Source: Roseibium sp. HPY-6 (lineage in GTDB: Bacteria; Pseudomonadota; Alphaproteobacteria; Rhizobiales; Stappiaceae). Taken from it: a DNA stretch of 64,000 bases. The first letter of the stretch is position 1. Every line of letters starts with the position of its first letter. Shown in pieces: positions 62,868-64,000 of this stretch. Below the pieces are notes generated by a model, which was given only the letters and a program-made list of their open reading frames with translations, made no database searches and had not been told where the DNA came from. The DNA lies in NCBI RefSeq assembly GCF_040530035.1, contig NZ_JBEWCD010000003.1, positions 248,001 through 312,000 on the forward strand, in the 5' to 3' direction. A program made the position numbers and the translations under genes.

Positions 62868-63811
62868 CTTTCCTTCACCTTGTTGAGGGCTTTCACATAG
62901 ATTGACGCAAGGCCGAACACCGTGACGAACAGGATGATCGCGTAGGCGGACGCATAACCGGTGCGCCATTTCTCGAAGGCTTCACGTTTCAGATTGATGG
63001 ACGTGAGCTCAGTCACTGATCCGGGCCCGCCGCCTGTCAGCTGCACGACAAGATCGAACATCTTGAAGTTCTCAATGCCACGGAACAGGACTGCCAGCAT
63101 AAGGAATGGCAGCACCATCGGTATGGTGATCGTCCAGAACTGTCGCCATTGGCTCGCTCTGTCGATTTCCGCTGCCTCATAGATATAGTCGGGGATGGAC
63201 CTAAGCCCTGCCAGGCAGATCAGCATAACGAACGGCGTCCACATCCAGGTGTCGACGATCACAATCGACCAGGGCGCCAGTTTCACATCCCCGATCATCT
63301 GGAACGAAGACGGGTCGATACCGGTCAGGAACGAAATGCCATAGTTGAAGAGCCCGATCTGAGGCTGATAGAGAAACGTCCAGAAGTTGCCGACAACCGC
63401 CGGTGACAGCATCATCGGCAGGACGATCAGGGTCGTCCAGAGATCATTTCCCTTGAATTTGCGGTTGATCAGCCAGGCCAGCGTGAACCCGATCAGCACC
63501 TGCAACAGGATGGTCCAGAACAGAAAATGTGCCGTTGCCTGCATCGTCAGCCAGATGTCTTCATCCGTCAGAATGCGCTCGTAGTTGCGCAACCCGATGT
63601 AATCGACCTCCCGGTTGGGACGGTTGGCGCGAAAATTCGTGAAGCTCAGATTTATGGTCCAGATGAGCGGAAAGATATTCACCGCCAGCAGCAGGAAAAT
63701 CGTCGGCAGAACGAAGAGCCAGGCGATTGCCCGGTCGCTCAAGCCGCGGATTTTGGCAGCAACGGAGGGCGGCGTCGCTTTCGCCACGCGGTCGATAGGG
63801 GTGTCTGACAT
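62864..63811 (-). CDS. Sugar ABC transporter permease (MalF/UgpA class)
   Basis: A 315-residue permease. The N-terminal helix AIAWLFVLPTIFLLLAVNIFPLIW and FTNFRANRPN opening are typical, and the EAA loop is YEAAEIDRASQWRQFWTITIP. The Met of MSDTPIDRV is taken as start; an in-frame Met 18 codons upstream is possible but less family-like. It pairs with the second permease to form the channel. A stem-loop separates it from the presumed binding-protein gene. Confidence 0.93.
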   Translation of the reverse strand: MSDTPIDRVAKATPPSVAAKIRGLSDRAIAWLFVLPTIFLLLAVNIFPLIWTINLSFTNFRANRPNREVDYIGLRNYERILTDEDIWLTMQATAHFLFWTILLQVLIGFTLAWLINRKFKGNDLWTTLIVLPMMLSPAVVGNFWTFLYQPQIGLFNYGISFLTGIDPSSFQMIGDVKLAPWSIVIVDTWMWTPFVMLICLAGLRSIPDYIYEAAEIDRASQWRQFWTITIPMVLPFLMLAVLFRGIENFKMFDLVVQLTGGGPGSVTELTSINLKREAFEKWRTGYASAYAIILFVTVFGLASIYVKALNKVKER

Positions 63812-63896
63812 CTGTTGCCTGTTCGAAGAATAGTCCGGAAAACCCGGCGGGGTACGTTCGGGCATTCACTGCGCATTCGCACCCGCCCGGTTTTGG

Positions 63897-63930
63897 GCCG
63901 GACAAGCTGGTCTGAACCCGCTTGCCCGGC
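63897..63930 (-). other. Intercistronic stem-loop between binding protein and permease genes
   Basis: In the minus-strand transcript GCCGGGCAAGC pairs with GCTTGTCCGGC (11 bp, one G-U) around a 12-base loop. No T-run follows. Such hairpins commonly protect the upstream binding-protein message from 3' decay and so raise its level over the permeases. Confidence 0.6.
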
Positions 63931-63942
63931 AGTCCGAGTACG

Positions 63943-64000
63943 TTACAGCTTGCCCTCGTCCTCGAAGACCTCGGTCCAGTCTTCGATGAGTTTGTCGAGA
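63943..64000 (-). CDS. Presumed ABC transporter substrate-binding protein, C-terminal codons only
   Basis: Only the last 18 codons are inside the window, ending KLIEDWTEVFEDEGKL and a stop. The identity rests on position: the first gene before a MalF-type permease in such operons is the periplasmic binding protein. The tail itself is not diagnostic. Confidence 0.5.
   Translation of the reverse strand, partial: LDKLIEDWTEVFEDEGKL

Overview
The window reads as chromosomal DNA of a marine-type alphaproteobacterium of the Hyphomicrobiales/Stappiaceae kind (Roseibium/Labrenzia-like). The signs are a moderately high GC content, a GlnK-AmtB pair, a TRAP transporter catabolic operon, a DUF2794 protein, glycerol-type ABC transporters with two ATPases, and XRE-cupin and GntR regulators. 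This placement is inferred from gene content only. There is no rRNA, CRISPR array, insertion sequence or prophage. One tRNA (Leu, anticodon CAA) is present.

Layout. At 1-1.3 kb lie the end of an ABC sugar/glycerophosphate permease and a HAD phosphatase. At 1.5-4.6 kb an unusual membrane chemoreceptor, whose two-helix N-terminus resembles the NrtS nitrate/nitrite transporter family, faces amtB and glnK; a sigma-54-like promoter precedes glnK. From 4.8 to 28 kb is a housekeeping mosaic: DUF924, a periplasmic binding protein, TusA-like, PCD, LMW-PTP, PAP2, a DsbA-like isomerase, a soluble hybrid histidine kinase, an AEC transporter, gluQ, an AlkA-like glycosylase, a hydrolase, GT4, thpR, an aldo/keto reductase, the tesA/ybbA/ybbP-type locus, Bax-inhibitor-1, ppa, a metallopeptidase, dsbB and DedA. 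Many neighbours are tail-to-tail with a few bases between them or overlapping ends.

At 28.6-30.1 kb is a 510-residue protein with two CBM2-like cellulose-binding domains flanking an unrecognised His/Asp-rich core, joined by Pro-Asp linkers. At 30.2-36.9 kb a glycine-to-pyruvate module (gcvT-gcvH-gcvP-sdaA) is divergent from an XRE-cupin regulator. At 37-45.8 kb a FadR-type GntR regulator faces a nine-gene operon: TRAP transporter (dctQMP), D-2-hydroxyacid dehydrogenase, RraA-like aldolase, secreted Yellow/MRJP-like beta-propeller, KDG kinase-like kinase, SDR and cupin dioxygenase-like protein. It looks like a complete catabolic route for an unidentified sugar acid or related hydroxyacid. An arginase-family ureohydrolase converges on it.

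From 47 to 58 kb come an autotransporter, a gene-poor stretch, tRNA-Leu, a CYTH-CHAD protein, a PhyH-type dioxygenase, a LamG-like protein, an unknown protein and an RND efflux pair. From 58 to 64 kb, on the minus strand, lie the parts of a binding-protein ABC transporter (two permeases, a 62-residue membrane protein, two ATPases, and the last codons of the presumed binding protein) followed by a DhaK-DhaL fusion kinase. This suggests import and phosphorylation of dihydroxyacetone, erythrulose or a related polyol-derived ketose.

The points most worth following up are the TRAP/MRJP/RraA operon, the CBM2-X-CBM2 protein, the NrtS-like chemoreceptor beside the ammonium genes, and the kinase-linked ABC operon. 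All functional statements rest on motif reading and memory of protein families; no searches were run.
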